A stretch of 64,000 nucleotides of DNA from Parahoeflea halophila (lineage in GTDB: Bacteria > Pseudomonadota > Alphaproteobacteria > Rhizobiales > Rhizobiaceae): positions 1 through 64,000 of the forward strand of contig NZ_OCPC01000001.1 in assembly GCF_900220985.1 (NCBI RefSeq), given 5' to 3'. Of the stretch, positions 10,391 to 19,940 are shown one piece after another (within the stretch, counting starts at the first letter, position 1; every line of letters begins with the position of its first letter). The notes beneath the pieces were generated by a model. The model saw only the letters and a list, made by a program, of their open reading frames with translations, was not told the DNA's origin and searched no databases. The translations under genes and the position numbers were made by a program.

Positions 10391-10804
10391 TCAGCTCGCC
10401 GCGGCATGCCCATCGTTGAGTTGCAGCAGATCCCAGAGGTTGCCGTAGATGTCCCTGAAAACCGCCACGGTGCCATAGGTCTCGGTCTTTGGCTCGCGGA
10501 CGAACTCGACGCCTTCGGCAGTCATCCGCTCGTAATCGCGCCAGAAATCATCGGTGTTGAGAAACAGGAACACGCGGCCGCCGGTCTGGTTGCCGATATA
10601 CGGCTCCTGTTCCGCTTTTGAGGCCCTGGCGAGCACGAGCGATGCACCCTGCCCGCCCTTCGGCCGGACCACCACCCAGCGCTTGTCCTGCTCCGGCTGA
10701 TAGCTGTCTTCCAGAAGATCGAAACCAAGCAAGCCGCAATAAAAGCCGATGGCTTCATCATAGTCGCGCACCACGAGTGCGACATGGGTGATCGATTGCT
10801 TCAT
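10391..10804 (-). CDS. VOC superfamily (glyoxalase/bleomycin-resistance-like) protein
   Basis: 137 residues with two beta-alpha-beta-beta-beta modules. The first starts ITHVALVVRDYDEAIGFYCGLLGF, the second includes FLFLNTDDFWRDYERMTAEGVEF and ends in FRDIYGNLWDLLQ, where Asp/His/Glu residues usually bind the metal. Members act as lyases, dioxygenases or drug-binding proteins; the substrate cannot be told. ATG at 10804 begins the domain directly, so longer upstream frames are rejected. Its neighbour on the left is convergent in function-free space and ssb is on the right, same strand, about 100 bases away. Confidence 0.85.
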   Translation of the reverse strand: MKQSITHVALVVRDYDEAIGFYCGLLGFDLLEDSYQPEQDKRWVVVRPKGGQGASLVLARASKAEQEPYIGNQTGGRVFLFLNTDDFWRDYERMTAEGVEFVREPKTETYGTVAVFRDIYGNLWDLLQLNDGHAAAS

Positions 10805-10904
10805 GGACCGATTTCCTGCGGGTATAGTACGATCATCCGGCCCGTGGAAAGAACCATGCCCGCAAACTCTATGCTTGCGAGCCCTGATACCTGTGCCGGT
10901 CCGA

Positions 10905-11399
10905 TCAGAACGGGATGTCGTCGTCGAGATCGCGGGACGATCCGCCGCCGCCAAATCCGCCGGAACCTCCGCGGTCCCCACCCGAGGGTCCACCGCCGAA
11001 ATCACCGCCGCCGCCATAATCACCGCCACGGCCGCCGCCGCCTTCATTGCGGCCGTCGAGCATGGTCAGATTGCCGTTGAAGCCCTGCAGCACGACTTCG
11101 GTCGAGTACTTGTCCTGGCCCGACTGGTCCTGCCATTTGCGGGTCTGCAGCTGGCCCTCGAGATAGACCTTGGAGCCCTTCTTGAGATAGTTCTCGGCGA
11201 TCTTGCACAGACCCTCGTTGAAGATCACCACGCGGTGCCATTCGGTCTTTTCACGGCGCTCGCCGGAATTCTTGTCGCGCCAGCTCTCCGATGTCGCCAC
11301 CGACAGGTTGGCGATCGGGCGCCCGTCCTGGGTGCGCCGGATTTCCGGGTCCGCTCCAAGATTGCCAACCAGAATGACTTTGTTGACGCTGCCCGCCAT
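10905..11399 (-). CDS. ssb: Single-stranded DNA-binding protein
   Basis: 164 residues. N-terminal OB fold ([21 protein letters not shown], with [21 protein letters not shown]) covers about 1-112; a Gly-rich flexible linker follows, and the C terminus is the acidic tip DDDIPF that recruits repair and replication proteins. It coats single-stranded DNA during replication, recombination and repair. Divergent from uvrA, the same arrangement as in other alphaproteobacteria, with a LexA box overlapping its probable -10 element, so expression should rise in the SOS response. Confidence 0.97.
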   Translation of the reverse strand: MAGSVNKVILVGNLGADPEIRRTQDGRPIANLSVATSESWRDKNSGERREKTEWHRVVIFNEGLCKIAENYLKKGSKVYLEGQLQTRKWQDQSGQDKYSTEVVLQGFNGNLTMLDGRNEGGGGRGGDYGGGGDFGGGPSGGDRGGSGGFGGGGSSRDLDDDIPF

Positions 11400-11518
11400 G
11401 ATGTATCACCTTCCAACACTTCAGGCGGCCTTGCGCCGCCCCGTCCAAATCGAATTGCACCTTACAGGATCAGCCAATCGCCGGTCAGTGCGGCCGTGAC
11501 AATCCACAGGCCTTTTTT

Positions 11519-11533
11519 GTTCTTTATATGTTC
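11519..11533. promoter_or_regulatory. LexA (SOS) box between ssb and uvrA
   Basis: Exact match to the alphaproteobacterial LexA consensus GTTC-N7-GTTC: GTTC at 11519-11522, TTTATAT, GTTC at 11530-11533. It lies between the divergent ssb and uvrA genes and overlaps the predicted ssb -10 hexamer. Confidence 0.85.
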
Positions 11534-11558
11534 TATTGACTGTGTCAGTTTCTGTCAA
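11530..11558 (-). promoter_or_regulatory. Probable ssb promoter
   Basis: On the minus strand TTGACA (11558-11553) and TAGAAC (11535-11530) are separated by 17 bases. The -10 half shares its GTTC with the LexA box, which is a standard way to repress. Confidence 0.6.
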
Positions 11559-11809
11559 GAGATTCGGCTGCATAGCAGCTACCCGCTACCATGCATCTCG
11601 ACAATGCGACCGCGGTACTTATGTATGGTTCTGGTCTGCCCCCCGGAACAATCTTGAATATGCAGTGTTGCATGGGGGCATTGTTGCTTGCGGGATACGT
11701 CCGGTCACATCACCCCGACCGTCTTACCTGCGGGCATTCTGGATAGGCGAGCAATCCGCTAGTGTTTCATCGGAACGCACCGGATGCTCCACGGCAAATC
11801 GGCGGCGAC

Positions 11810-14731
11810 ATGACTGAACTGAAATCCATCACCATCCGCGGGGCCCGCGAACACAATCTCAAGAATGTCGATCTCGACCTGCCCCGCAACAGCCTGATCG
11901 TGATGACCGGCCTGTCGGGCTCGGGCAAATCGTCGCTGGCTTTCGACACGATCTATGCGGAAGGCCAGCGCCGCTATGTCGAAAGCCTTTCGGCCTATGC
12001 CCGGCAGTTCCTCGAAATGATGCAGAAGCCCGATGTCGACCAGATCGACGGGCTTTCGCCGGCCATCTCGATCGAGCAGAAGACCACCAGCCGCAATCCG
12101 CGTTCGACCGTCGGCACGGTGACCGAGATCTACGACTACATGCGGCTCCTGTTTGCCCGCGTCGGCGTGCCCTATTCGCCGGCAACCGGCCTTCCGATCG
12201 AAAGCCAGACCGTCAGCCAGATGGTCGACCGGGTGCTGGCGCTGGAAGAAGGCACAAGACTTTATATCCTTGCGCCGGTGGTGCGCGGCCGCAAGGGCGA
12301 GTACCGCAAGGAACTCGCCGAATACATGAAAAAGGGGTTTCAGCGGGTCAAGATCGACGGCCAGTATTACGAAATCGCAGACGCCCCGGCGCTCGACAAG
12401 AAATACAAGCATGACATCGACATCGTCGTCGACCGCATCGTCGTTCGCCCAGACATTGCCGCCCGTCTCGCCGACAGCATGGAAACCTGCCTGCGGCTGG
12501 CCGACGGTCTCGCCATTGCCGAATTTGCCGACAAGCCGCTGCCTGAAACCGAAACCGCGGCCGGCGGCTCGGCCAACAAGTCATTGAACGAGACCCATGA
12601 GCGGGTGCTGTTTTCGGAGAAATTCGCCTGCCCGGTCTCCGGCTTCACCATCTCCGAGATCGAGCCGCGGCTGTTTTCGTTCAACAATCCGCACGGCGCC
12701 TGCCCCACCTGTGACGGTCTCGGCACCCAGAAGACCATCGACGAGGCGCTGATCGTGCCGGAACCGGCGCTGACGCTGCGTGGCGGCGCCATTGCGCCCT
12801 GGGCCAAATCCAGCTCGCCCTATTACACCCAGACGCTGGAAGCGCTGGGCAAGCATTTCGGCTTCAAGCTTTCGGATCGCTGGGACGACCTGCCGGAAAA
12901 GGGCAAGGCCGCCATCCTGCGCGGCACACAGGAAAAGATCTCCTTCAAATATGATGATGGCCTGCGTTCCTACACCACGTCGAAGAATTTCGAGGGCATC
13001 ATTCCCAATCTTGAGCGCCGCTGGAAGGAAACCGACAGCGCCTGGGCGCGCGAGGAGATCGAGCGCTACATGTCGAACGCGCCCTGCCCGGCCTGCGACG
13101 GATACCGGCTCAAGCCCGAGGCGCGCGCCGTCAAGATCAATGATTGCCATATCGGGCAGGTCACCGAACTTTCGATCCGCAATGCCGGCGACTGGTTCGA
13201 CCGGCTGCCGCAACAGCTTAACGAGCAGCAGAACCAGATTGCAGTCCGCATTCTCAAGGAAATCCGCGACCGGCTGAAATTCCTCAACGATGTCGGGCTC
13301 GATTACCTGACCCTGTCGCGCAATTCGGGCTCGCTCTCGGGTGGAGAAAGCCAGCGCATCCGGCTCGCCTCACAGATCGGCTCCGGCCTCACCGGCGTGC
13401 TTTACGTGCTCGACGAACCCTCGATCGGCCTGCATCAGCGCGACAATGCCCGGCTTCTGGAAACGCTCAAACATCTGCGCGATATCGGCAACACGGTGAT
13501 CGTCGTCGAGCATGACGAAGACGCCATCCTGACCGCCGATTACGTGGTCGATATCGGGCCCCATGCAGGTGTGCATGGCGGCGAGATCATCGCCCAGGGC
13601 GCGCCCGGCGATATCATGGCCAACCCGCGTTCGATCACCGGCAAATATCTTTCCGGAGAACTCGACGTGCCGGTGCCCGCCGAGCGGAGGAAGCCGAAGA
13701 AGAAGAAAGAAATCAAGGTCATCGGCGCCCGCGGCAACAATCTCAAAAACGTATCGGCCTCGATCCCGCTCGGCCTGTTCACCGCCGTCACCGGCGTGTC
13801 GGGCGGCGGCAAGTCGACCTTTCTGATCGAGACGCTCTACAAGGCCGCCGCCCGCCGGGTGATGGGCGCGCGTGAAAACCCAGCCGATCACGACCGCATC
13901 GACGGCTTCGAGAACATCGACAAGGTGATCGACATCGATCAGTCGCCGATTGGCCGCACCCCGCGCTCCAACCCGGCGACCTATACCGGCGCCTTCACCC
14001 CGATCCGCGACTGGTTTGCAGGTCTGCCGGAAGCGAAGGCGCGTGGCTACCAGCCGGGTCGTTTCTCCTTTAACGTGAAGGGTGGCCGCTGCGAGGCCTG
14101 CCAGGGCGACGGCGTCATCAAGATCGAGATGCACTTCCTGCCCGATGTCTACGTCACCTGCGACGTCTGCCACGGCAAGCGCTACAACCGCGAGACCCTC
14201 GACGTCACCTTCAAGGGCAAATCCATCGCCGACGTGCTCGACATGACGGTAGAGGAAGGCGTCGAATTCTTCGCAGCCGTCCCCGCCGTGCGCGACAAGC
14301 TGCAGGCCCTGCAGGGCGTTGGCCTCGGCTACATCAAGGTCGGCCAGCAGGCGACAACGCTGTCGGGCGGCGAGGCACAGCGCGTCAAGCTGGCCAAGGA
14401 GCTGTCGAAACGCTCCACCGGCCGGACGCTCTACATTCTTGACGAGCCGACCACCGGCCTTCATTTCCATGACGTCGCCAAGCTCTTGGAAGTGCTGCAC
14501 GAACTGGTCGACCAAGGCAATTCGGTCGTCGTCATCGAGCACAATCTCGAAGTCATCAAGACTGCCGACTGGGTCATTGATCTCGGTCCCGAAGGCGGCG
14601 ACGGCGGCGGCGAGATCGTCGCCGAGGGCACGCCCGAGGACATCGTGAAGGTCGACCGGTCCTACACCGGCCAGTTCCTCAAGGAATTGCTGGAGCGCCG
14701 GCCGCAGAAACGGGTGGAAGCGGCGGAGTAG
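11810..14731 (+). CDS. uvrA: Excinuclease ABC subunit A
   Basis: 973 residues, DNA damage recognition ATPase of nucleotide excision repair, acting with UvrB. First Walker A is GLSGSGKSS (residues 34-42), second is GVSGGGKST about two thirds along; two ABC signatures are seen ([15 protein letters not shown] and [14 protein letters not shown]), each followed by DEP. Zinc-binding cysteine pairs appear as [23 protein letters not shown] and CDVCHGK. ATG at 11810 ([12 protein letters not shown]) matches the usual N terminus; a GTG at 11762 would add 16 residues of no family similarity. Shares the SOS-box intergenic region with ssb. Confidence 0.97.
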   Translation: MTELKSITIRGAREHNLKNVDLDLPRNSLIVMTGLSGSGKSSLAFDTIYAEGQRRYVESLSAYARQFLEMMQKPDVDQIDGLSPAISIEQKTTSRNPRSTVGTVTEIYDYMRLLFARVGVPYSPATGLPIESQTVSQMVDRVLALEEGTRLYILAPVVRGRKGEYRKELAEYMKKGFQRVKIDGQYYEIADAPALDKKYKHDIDIVVDRIVVRPDIAARLADSMETCLRLADGLAIAEFADKPLPETETAAGGSANKSLNETHERVLFSEKFACPVSGFTISEIEPRLFSFNNPHGACPTCDGLGTQKTIDEALIVPEPALTLRGGAIAPWAKSSSPYYTQTLEALGKHFGFKLSDRWDDLPEKGKAAILRGTQEKISFKYDDGLRSYTTSKNFEGIIPNLERRWKETDSAWAREEIERYMSNAPCPACDGYRLKPEARAVKINDCHIGQVTELSIRNAGDWFDRLPQQLNEQQNQIAVRILKEIRDRLKFLNDVGLDYLTLSRNSGSLSGGESQRIRLASQIGSGLTGVLYVLDEPSIGLHQRDNARLLETLKHLRDIGNTVIVVEHDEDAILTADYVVDIGPHAGVHGGEIIAQGAPGDIMANPRSITGKYLSGELDVPVPAERRKPKKKKEIKVIGARGNNLKNVSASIPLGLFTAVTGVSGGGKSTFLIETLYKAAARRVMGARENPADHDRIDGFENIDKVIDIDQSPIGRTPRSNPATYTGAFTPIRDWFAGLPEAKARGYQPGRFSFNVKGGRCEACQGDGVIKIEMHFLPDVYVTCDVCHGKRYNRETLDVTFKGKSIADVLDMTVEEGVEFFAAVPAVRDKLQALQGVGLGYIKVGQQATTLSGGEAQRVKLAKELSKRSTGRTLYILDEPTTGLHFHDVAKLLEVLHELVDQGNSVVVIEHNLEVIKTADWVIDLGPEGGDGGGEIVAEGTPEDIVKVDRSYTGQFLKELLERRPQKRVEAAE

Positions 14732-14764
14732 GAACTTCAGGGCTGTTTCACGAAGAGAGACGTG

Positions 14765-15563
14765 ATGACGAACTCCGGTACAATCCGCACCGGCATTGGC
14801 GGCTGGGTGTTTGATGCCTGGAACGAGAGTTTCTACCCGCCGAAACTGGCCAAAACCAAGCATCTGCACTATGCGGGCAGCCAGTTGCGCACCATCGAGG
14901 TCAACGGCACCTATTATGGCAGCCAGAAGCCCGCGACGTTCGCCAAATGGGCGGCGGATGTGCCGGACCGGTTCCTATTTTCGCTCAAGGCCAGCCGCTA
15001 CTGCACCAACCGCAAGGTGCTGGCGGAAGCCGAACCCTCGATCTCGAAATTTCTCAACTAGGGCATCACTGAGCTCGACGACCGGCTCGGGCCCATCCTG
15101 TGGCAGTTCATGCCGACGAAGAAGTTCGAACCGGACGATTTCGCGTCCTTTCTTGCGCTGCTTCCGGCCGAGCATGACGGAGTCAGGCTGCGTCATGTGG
15201 TCGAGGCGCGGCACGAGAGTTTCTGCACGCCGGACTTCGTCGAGTTGCTGGCCAATCACAATGTCGCTGCGGTCTGCGCCGACCATGACACCTATCCGAT
15301 GATCGCCGACGTCACTTCGGACCTTGTCTATGCACGGTTGCAGCAGGGGTCGGATGATGAACCTTCGTGTTACCCCCGTGACGAGAGCGATCTCTGGGCC
15401 AAGCGGCTGAAGACCTATGCGGCATGTTCCGCACCATCCGATCTCGAGCTAATCGCCCGGACCGGAGCGTCGAAAACCGCCGCGCGACGTCTTTGCTTTC
15501 TTCATCACCGGCGGCAAGGTCAACGCCCCGTCCGGAGCAACGACGCTACAACACAAGGTTTGA
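14765..15563 (+). pseudogene. Broken DUF72 (YecE-like) gene
   Basis: A DUF72 (TIM-barrel, YecE-type) reading frame that has decayed. It starts normally (IRTGIGGWVFDAWNESFYPP, then VNGTYYGSQKP), but codon 99 is TAG (15059-15061). The same frame goes on with clear family sequence (GPILWQFMPTKKFEPDDF, VRLRHVVEARHESF, LVYARLQQ, WAKRLKTYAA). Near 15450 one base appears to be missing, moving DRSVEN to the next frame, and near 15483 another is missing, moving DVFAFFITGGKVNAPSGATTL to the third, which ends at TGA 15563. One nonsense change and two one-base deletions make a functional product unlikely. DUF72 function is unknown. Confidence 0.85.
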
Positions 15564-15602
15564 GCCAGCCGGGTTCAGGCCACCGCCGGCGCCCAGACGA
15601 GC

Positions 15603-15749
15603 GCCGAGATGCTCAGACCGCTGCACCCGCTCGGCCGCATCGGCACTCCGCAGGAAGTTGCCGACCTGACCGTCTGGCTGTCCCCGCCGGAGGCCTGTTT
15701 CATGCTCGGCGCAATCATACCGGTGGATGGCGGCTACACCGCGCAATAG
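15603..15749 (+). pseudogene. 3' remnant of a short-chain dehydrogenase (SDR) gene
   Basis: The frame ending at TAG 15747-15749 reads AEMLRPLHPLGRIGTPQEVA, DLTVWLSPPEACFMLGAIIP, VDGGYTAQ, which is the C-terminal end of a classical SDR oxidoreductase (HPLGRxGxPEEVA and the final PVDGGY). No Rossmann nucleotide-binding start or YxxxK active site exists upstream; instead the broken DUF72 gene abuts it. It is best read as the tail left after a deletion joined two genes. Confidence 0.8.
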
Positions 15750-15816
15750 CTCCAAAATTGCAGGGAGCCACAAAGCAACGTCTCGGCTCCCTGGCAGCGC
15801 GATTGCGGGCGCGCGG

Positions 15817-17025
15817 TCAGCGGATGTTCTTCGGCAGCAGGATTGTCAGCAAGCCGAGGAACGGCAGGAATGCACAGACCTCATAGACATAGACAATCCC
15901 GCGGGCGTCGGCGACCTGTCCCAGCACCGCAGCCGCAATACCGCCCATGCCGAAGGCAAAGCCGAAGAATACTCCGGCGATCAGCCCCACCCGGCCAGGC
16001 ACCAGTTCCTGCGCAAACACGATGATGGCCGGAAAAGCGGATGCGAGCACCACGCCGATGATCACCGTCAGCATCGCGGTCCAGAACAGGTCTGCATAAG
16101 GCAGCATGAGCGTAAACGGCAGGATACCGAGGATCGACACCCAGATCACCGCCTTGGCGCCGATCCTGTCACCAATCGGACCGCCGATCAGTGTCCCGGC
16201 CGCCATCGCACCGAGAAAGAGAAACAGCATGAGCTGCGAATCCTGAACGCTGACACCGAAGCGCTCGATGACGTAGAAGGTGTAGAAGCTGGAAAAGCTT
16301 GCGACATAGATATTCTTGGTAAACACCAGCAGCGCCAGCACCACCAGGGCGATGATCACGCGGCGGCGTGAATGCAAAAGTGTCCTGTCGTCCGCCGGGC
16401 GTCCGGCGGATGCGCGCCGGAACGCCGCATACCAGCGGCTGACCCAGGTCAGGATTGCGATGCCGCACAGAGCTGCAAAAGCAAACCAGGCCACCGAAGA
16501 CTGGCCGTTGGGCACGATGATGAAGGCGGCAAGCAGCGGCCCGGTCGCGGTGCCGACATTGCCTCCGACCTGGAAGACCGATTGTGCCGTGCCGTGTCTG
16601 CCGCCCGAGGCCAACCGGGCTATGCGCGACGATTCCGGATGGAACACGGCCGAGCCGAACCCGACCAGCGCTGCTGCCAGGAGCAACAGCCCGTAATAGC
16701 CAGCCGTTGCCAGCAGAAGCAGGCCGATGAGCGTGAACCCGGTGCCGGCCGGCAGCGCATAGCCGATCGGGCGCCGGTCGGTGAAGGCCCCGATTGCCGG
16801 CTGCAGAAGCGAGGCTGTGAACTGGAAGGCGAAGGTCAGCAGCCCGATCTGGGTGAAACTCAGATCATAATTGGTTTTCAGGATCGGGTAGATCGCCGCC
16901 AGAACCGATTGCATCGTGTCGTTGAGAAAATGGCAGATCGAGAGTGCCACCACCACCGAAAACGCCGCCGGTGTGACCGCCCTTGAGGCAGCCCCTGCCC
17001 CGGAACTGTCTGGAATAATGCGCAT
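15817..17025 (-). CDS. MFS efflux transporter, fosmidomycin-resistance (Fsr) type
   Basis: 402 residues, twelve transmembrane helices. Sequence follows the E. coli Fsr pattern closely: an early LNDTMQSVLAAIYPILK segment, QIGLLTFAFQFTASLLQP, the strongly conserved AVFHPESSRIARLASGGRHG, then QVGGNVG, and late AQELVPGRVGLIAGVFFGFA. Fsr exports fosmidomycin in E. coli by proton antiport; the natural substrate here is unknown. ATG at 17025 has AAGGAAAG upstream. Divergent from an AraC-type regulator, which probably controls it. Confidence 0.9.
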   Translation of the reverse strand: MRIIPDSSGAGAASRAVTPAAFSVVVALSICHFLNDTMQSVLAAIYPILKTNYDLSFTQIGLLTFAFQFTASLLQPAIGAFTDRRPIGYALPAGTGFTLIGLLLLATAGYYGLLLLAAALVGFGSAVFHPESSRIARLASGGRHGTAQSVFQVGGNVGTATGPLLAAFIIVPNGQSSVAWFAFAALCGIAILTWVSRWYAAFRRASAGRPADDRTLLHSRRRVIIALVVLALLVFTKNIYVASFSSFYTFYVIERFGVSVQDSQLMLFLFLGAMAAGTLIGGPIGDRIGAKAVIWVSILGILPFTLMLPYADLFWTAMLTVIIGVVLASAFPAIIVFAQELVPGRVGLIAGVFFGFAFGMGGIAAAVLGQVADARGIVYVYEVCAFLPFLGLLTILLPKNIR

Positions 17026-17239
17026 GATCTTTCCTTCATCACCCACTCGGCGGGATCTCGGGCGTCACCGAACGCATGAGCACCTGACTTCCATGGCGCG
17101 CCGTCGAACCGTGATTCCTTATTCATGCGGCAATGCGAAAACCGATCGTCGCCAACAGCCTCGATCCGAGTGATACACGCCTTGCATGCAGCCCGCTTTC
17201 GTGGTTTGGTCTGTTTTTTACGCATTTGGGCCAATTGCA

Positions 17240-18064
17240 ATGTCTCACCCTTGCGTCCGCCAAGATCTTCACGTCCCGGATACGAGTGATCAACTCAGTC
17301 CCAGCCGGGCGCTGGTCGAAGCGTCAGAGATCCCGGTGCTGGCCTTTGCCCACAGCCTTGCGCGCGACGAGCATGTCTCCGAGCACCACCACAGCAGGTC
17401 TCAGCTGCTGCATCCGATTACCGGCGTTGTCATCGTCACGACCCCCGCCGGACGCTGGATGGTTCCGCCCGGCCACGCCTTGTGGATACCGGCCGGGACA
17501 CGCCATGCCGTCGACACCGCAGGCGAGGTCGAAGTGCAGTCCGCCTATGTCCGGCTTGATGCGATCGATGGATTGCCAACCCATCTCCACGTCACCGGCA
17601 TGACCCGGCTGATGCAGAGCCTGCTCGATGAAGCGGTCCGGATCGGGCCGGAGGTGACCGACACCCGCGCGGACCTCATTCGCAACATCCTGCTACACGA
17701 GATTCCGTTGTTGCCGGAACGCCCGCTGGTCTTGCCACTGCCCCGCAACCCGCGCCTGGCTGAACTTTGCCGCAGCTTCATCGCGCGTCCATCCGCCCAG
17801 TTGGAAATCGACGACTGGGCCAACACTGTCGGCATGAGCCGCCGCAGCTTCACGCGGCTGTTCCGCCAACAGACCGGGCTCAGCCTCTCTGCCTGGCGCC
17901 AGCAGGCCTGTGTGATGGCAGCCCTGCCACGTCTCAGCGCCGGCGAACCGGTCACCGCTGTAGCAATGGAACTCGGCTATGACAGCATCCCGGCCTTCAC
18001 CACCATGTTCTCCCGGGTTATGGGTGCCCCGCCAAAATCCTTCCTGAGACACCAAGTTCTTTGA
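17240..18064 (+). CDS. AraC-family transcriptional regulator
   Basis: 274 residues. The N-terminal half is an AraC-type cupin (EHHHSRSQLLHPITGVVIV, then VPPGHALWIPAGTRHAV), a small-molecule sensor. The C-terminal half has the two helix-turn-helix motifs (LEIDDWANTVGMSRRSFTRL FRQ... and VTAVAMELGYDSIPAFTTMF), ending in GAPPKSF. It is of the one-component type that often sits divergent from an MFS pump, as here with the Fsr-like gene, and likely activates or represses that pump. ATG at 17240 (MSHPC) is chosen; an in-frame ATG at 17186 would add 18 hydrophobic residues of doubtful meaning. Confidence 0.88.
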   Translation: MSHPCVRQDLHVPDTSDQLSPSRALVEASEIPVLAFAHSLARDEHVSEHHHSRSQLLHPITGVVIVTTPAGRWMVPPGHALWIPAGTRHAVDTAGEVEVQSAYVRLDAIDGLPTHLHVTGMTRLMQSLLDEAVRIGPEVTDTRADLIRNILLHEIPLLPERPLVLPLPRNPRLAELCRSFIARPSAQLEIDDWANTVGMSRRSFTRLFRQQTGLSLSAWRQQACVMAALPRLSAGEPVTAVAMELGYDSIPAFTTMFSRVMGAPPKSFLRHQVL

Positions 18065-18259
18065 AGAAAAGGCTTTTTCACGATCGGCCGTAGACACCCT
18101 TTTCGCGCGTATTCACCTGAAGCTGGCAAATTGTAGCATTGCAGGAAATGCGATAGGTTGAGTCGTTCCCGTCAGACCCGGCGACCACGAAATCAAGCTG
18201 CCGACAGCTGCTTCAGGCGTGCCACGGGATCTGTATTCTTAACAGGTATTGAGTGCTTC

Positions 18260-19912
18260 ATGTCCGGAATGGTCGTTTTTATCAATCTTGCCGGCGCCGT
18301 TGCCCTGCTGCTCTGGGCGACCCGCATGGTGCGTACCGGCATCGAACGGGCCTATGGCAACGTTCTTCGCGAAAAGCTCCGGCTTGCGATCGGCAACCGT
18401 GTAACCGCCGCAATTGCGGGCTTTTTCTTCGCCATTGCCTTGCAGAGCGCAACAGCCGTAGCCCTGATCGTTGCAGGCTTTGTCGCCAGCGGATATGTCT
18501 CGACCGCCATCGGAATAGCAACATTGCTCGGCGCCGATCTCGGATCTGCCCTGGTGGTCCGCATCCTGCGTCAGGACCTTTCGCTGCTCATTCCCGTGTT
18601 GCTGCTCGCCGGAACGATTGCCTTCAGGGCCAGCGAATCCCGTAACTGGCGGCAGATCGGCCGCATTCTAGTCGGGCTCGGCCTGTTGCTGCTGTCCCTG
18701 CGGCTGATTGGCGAGGCATCGATCCCGCTCAAGACCAGCGAGATCCTGCCGGTCATCATCAACTACCTGTCGCGCGACTGGATCACCGCTTTCGTCCTGG
18801 CCGGGCTTCTGGCCTGGGCATTTCATTCCAGTGTTGCCGCGGTGCTGTTGCTGGCATCACTCGCCGACCGGGCGCTGATCCCGCCGGTGCTGATCATCCC
18901 GCTGGTGCTCGGCATCAATTTCGGCGCGGCGGTGATTGGCGCGGTGCTGACGCGCGGTGAGCGTGTCGATGCGCGCATCGTACCACTGGGCAATGTCGCT
19001 CTGCGGGGGCTGGGAACACTGATCGCGTTGGGCGCGCAAATGAGCTTCGAGCTCGAGAGCAGTTTCTTTTCCGATCAGCCCGGCGATGCCGTGGTGCTGG
19101 TGCATCTGGCCATAAATCTCGCGGTGCTGGTCTTTGGCCTGCCGTTTTGCGGCCTGGTAGGACGGATGCTCAAGAGCTGGCTGGTTCCGACCGCCCTGCC
19201 CGATGAGGTTGCTGACGAAACCAGAATGTCGGCACTTAATCCCGATCATCTGTCCGATCCCAGACAGGCCGTCGCCAATGCCACCCGCGAGGTGCTTACG
19301 GTTTGTGAACGCATAGAGCTGATGCTGACCTGGATTTTCGACGTCTTCGACACGCCGGACAAGCCGAAAATGCGCCGGATCGAAGAACTCGACGACGAAG
19401 TCGACGAAACCCATCGCGACATCAAATTCTATCTTGCCAAGATTTCCGAGAGCCGGCTCGATGAGAAATCGGCCGCCCAGTTGCAGGATCTTCTGGGCGC
19501 CACCATCAAGCTCGAACAGGCTGCCGACATCATCGCCCAGAACATGGTGACACGGGCCCGCAAGAAGGATTCCCGCAAGATCACCTTCTCGACTGAAGGC
19601 TGGCACGAGCTCAAGGCCCTGCACCAGGAGGTTCTGAAGAACGGGCGGCTGGCATTCAATCTGTTTGTCAACGCCGATGTCGATCACGCCAGGGAACTGG
19701 TGGCTCAGAAGGAAGTCGTGCGCACCATGGTTCGCCAGAGCGAGGAACAGCACATGCAAAGGCTTCGCGACGGCAACGACAACAGCTACGACAGCAGCTC
19801 GATCCACATCGATACCATGCGCGATCTCAAGGAGATAAACTCACTGTTTGCGTCCATTGCCTACCCGGTGCTGGCCCGCGCCGGCATGCTGCGCAAGAGC
19901 AGGCTTTTGTAG
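18260..19912 (+). CDS. Na+/phosphate cotransporter family protein with PhoU-like domain
   Basis: 550 residues. The first 330 hold two Na/Pi-cotransporter repeats, each with the QSS/QSAT-type motif region (ALQSATAVALIVAGFVASG in the first and FHSSVAAVLLLASLAD in the second), in the inner membrane. The C-terminal 200 residues are soluble, helical and PhoU-like (MRRIEELDDEVDETHRDIKF, LEQAADIIAQNM). Family members (NptA/YjbB) import or export phosphate coupled to sodium. ATG at 18260 begins the first membrane helix; the longer upstream frame is not supported. Stands alone. Confidence 0.88.
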   Translation: MSGMVVFINLAGAVALLLWATRMVRTGIERAYGNVLREKLRLAIGNRVTAAIAGFFFAIALQSATAVALIVAGFVASGYVSTAIGIATLLGADLGSALVVRILRQDLSLLIPVLLLAGTIAFRASESRNWRQIGRILVGLGLLLLSLRLIGEASIPLKTSEILPVIINYLSRDWITAFVLAGLLAWAFHSSVAAVLLLASLADRALIPPVLIIPLVLGINFGAAVIGAVLTRGERVDARIVPLGNVALRGLGTLIALGAQMSFELESSFFSDQPGDAVVLVHLAINLAVLVFGLPFCGLVGRMLKSWLVPTALPDEVADETRMSALNPDHLSDPRQAVANATREVLTVCERIELMLTWIFDVFDTPDKPKMRRIEELDDEVDETHRDIKFYLAKISESRLDEKSAAQLQDLLGATIKLEQAADIIAQNMVTRARKKDSRKITFSTEGWHELKALHQEVLKNGRLAFNLFVNADVDHARELVAQKEVVRTMVRQSEEQHMQRLRDGNDNSYDSSSIHIDTMRDLKEINSLFASIAYPVLARAGMLRKSRLL

Positions 19913-19940
19913 GCCGGTTGATCGGGCCGCGACGTTCCGC

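Noticed and set aside
10788-11657. 289-codon plus-strand frame across ssb
   Set aside because: Shadow of the Gly-rich ssb; ssb is unmistakable on the minus strand.
13370-14869. 499-codon minus-strand frame opposite uvrA
   Set aside because: Antisense of the second UvrA ATPase half; no recognisable motif.
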